A DNA stretch of 64,000 bases from positions 1-64,000 of the forward strand of contig JAFVUV010000032.1 of the NCBI GenBank assembly GCA_017502525.1, read 5' to 3'. The notes under the pieces were generated by a model. It had not been told where the DNA came from and made no database searches. It saw only the letters and a list, made by a program, of their open reading frames with translations. The stretch's first letter is position 1. Each line of letters starts with the position of its first letter. This DNA is from Clostridia bacterium. Lineage in GTDB: Bacteria; Bacillota; Clostridia; Christensenellales; Borkfalkiaceae. The translations under genes and the position numbers were made by a program. Of this stretch, positions 62,959 through 64,000 are shown in pieces.

Positions 62959-64000
62959 GTAGTTTAATTTTAGCATCATTTTCAGAAGTTGCAGGTTATA
63001 TCGGATATATTTTACTTGCGGTTTTAGTTTTGCTTGTTATGATAACCGTGCACGAATTAGGGCATTATATAGCAGGCAAAATATTCGGGTTTGGTATAGA
63101 AGAATTTGCAATTGGATTCGGGCCAAAACTATTTAAGCGTAAAAACAAAAAGACGGGCGAGATTTTTTCCGTTCGCCTTTTTCCTATAGGTGGGTTTTGC
63201 GCGTTTAAGGGCGAAGACAAGGATGACGACGACCCGACTGCTTTTAACAACCGAAAACCTTGGCAAAGAATAATAGTGTTGATATCCGGCGCGTTTATGA
63301 ATTATCTTTTGGCGCTTCTTATTATCGCGACGATGTTTTTTAGTTACGGGCAAACTATGCTTATAGCTTATAATACCGAGCATAGTGCCGACCCGATTTA
63401 TACGGTAGAAAACAGTTTTCAAGATAGAGATATAATTTTTACTGCTAATGGCAAAAACGTTTATTTAATTACCGACCTTATGAACTCGACTGCCGATAAA
63501 AAAGCAGGCGACACCGTGAGGTTTACGGTTATGCGCAACGGACAAATGAAAACTATCGACCTTCTTCTTCGTGCAGATACTGATTATAAAAACGTTGAAG
63601 ATTTGTCGCCGTTATATACCGCGCTGGGTATTCAAATGAAAACGGATAGTCAAACAGGCAAAATTACCGAATCGGGACTTTATCAAACGGGCGTTAAATT
63701 TGGGTTTTTACAAACGCTAGGCAAAAGCGTCGTGTATTCGTTTAAAGTTGCGGGCAGTATATTTACCGTTTTAGGTCAACTTATAAACGGCTCTTTAGGG
63801 ATAGGCTCGCTCGGGGGAACGGTTACTACTATATCGGTTACCGCTACGGCAATAAAAGTAGGCGGGTTTAGAAATCTTTTAAATATCGCGTCCTTTATAG
63901 GCGTAAACCTTGCCGTGTTTAACCTATTGCCTATACCCGCGTTGGATGGGTCAAGGGTTGTGTTTACCGCTATCGAGTGGATAAGGCGAAAACCGCTCAA
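62955..64000 (+). CDS. rseP: RseP/RasP-like site-2 protease, cut by window end
   Basis: The open frame from ATG 62955 runs past the window end, 348 codons so far. It shows the M50 zinc motif HELGH near residue 35, a PDZ-like middle (DRDIIFTANGKNVYL, KAGDTVRFTVMRNGQ) and the late NLLPIPALDGSR with the third zinc ligand. RseP/RasP cleave anti-sigma factors and signal peptides within the membrane. The dxr-rseP order is common. The end is not seen. Confidence 0.93.
   Translation, partial: MSSLILASFSEVAGYIGYILLAVLVLLVMITVHELGHYIAGKIFGFGIEEFAIGFGPKLFKRKNKKTGEIFSVRLFPIGGFCAFKGEDKDDDDPTAFNNRKPWQRIIVLISGAFMNYLLALLIIATMFFSYGQTMLIAYNTEHSADPIYTVENSFQDRDIIFTANGKNVYLITDLMNSTADKKAGDTVRFTVMRNGQMKTIDLLLRADTDYKNVEDLSPLYTALGIQMKTDSQTGKITESGLYQTGVKFGFLQTLGKSVVYSFKVAGSIFTVLGQLINGSLGIGSLGGTVTTISVTATAIKVGGFRNLLNIASFIGVNLAVFNLLPIPALDGSRVVFTAIEWIRRKPL

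Overview
The window reads as chromosome from a low-GC, endospore-forming Firmicute, most likely class Clostridia. It carries spoIIID, spoIIGA-sigE, sigG and a spoIVFA/spoIVFB-like pair, a CIRCE operator in front of groESL, Firmicute-type r-protein leaders, and consensus sigma-A promoters (TTGACA, 17 bp, TATAAT) in front of many transcription units. TGA is a normal stop codon here, as the many ATGA gene overlaps show. No species can be named from the sequence alone.

Layout. 1-2193: the 5S end of an rRNA operon, then an AT-rich accessory patch (XRE regulator, small membrane protein, GNAT enzyme, short MazG). 2265-9996: a glycine riboswitch with an AgcS transporter, an OFA-type MFS transporter divergent from a PucR-like regulator, an S41 protease gene broken by an in-frame TGA, two small unknown genes, a cysteine desulfurase-like enzyme and a DUF3343 protein. 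10065-12726: nth, obgE, yhbY and a low-molecular-weight phosphatase. 12811-21999: a complete histidine operon headed by a TrpR-like regulator (hisR-Z-G-D-C-B-H-A-F-IE-K), followed by a PAP2 gene. 22110-24641: spoIIID, an unassigned structured RNA with its own promoter and terminator, a perfect 88-bp direct repeat in two copies, and an ABC importer lacking an ATPase gene. 24684-32937: an ApbE lipoprotein, an HPr-kinase-like/PqqD/DUF1846 cluster, GDPD, lepA and hemW.

33170-35573 holds spoIIGA-sigE-sigG, the sporulation sigma cascade. 35612-37237 has an XRE/SLOG divergent pair and a membrane protein of unknown function. 37381-42257 holds a nadD-yqeK fusion, rsfS, an FMN riboswitch with ribU, the tsaE-tsaB-rimI set, and an alpha/beta hydrolase that appears to start at AUU. 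42264-48975 has a membrane-anchored Mur ligase, ddl, NADP-isocitrate dehydrogenase, mntP, ung and apgM. 49091-50763 is spoIVFA/B-like. From 51009 to the end the window is core translation, chaperone and envelope machinery: rpmG-secE-nusG, rplK-rplA, rplJ-rplL, groES-groEL, rpsB-tsf, pyrH-frr-uppS-cdsA-dxr-rseP (the last is cut by the window end).

The strongest candidates for something undescribed are the 22375-22759 region (an orphan RNA plus a dyad-symmetric duplicated element), the HPrK-like/PqqD/DUF1846 cluster, the AUU start at 41544, and two matching L1-type hairpins, one in front of rplK and one in front of rplA. No complete new defence or biosynthetic system is evident.
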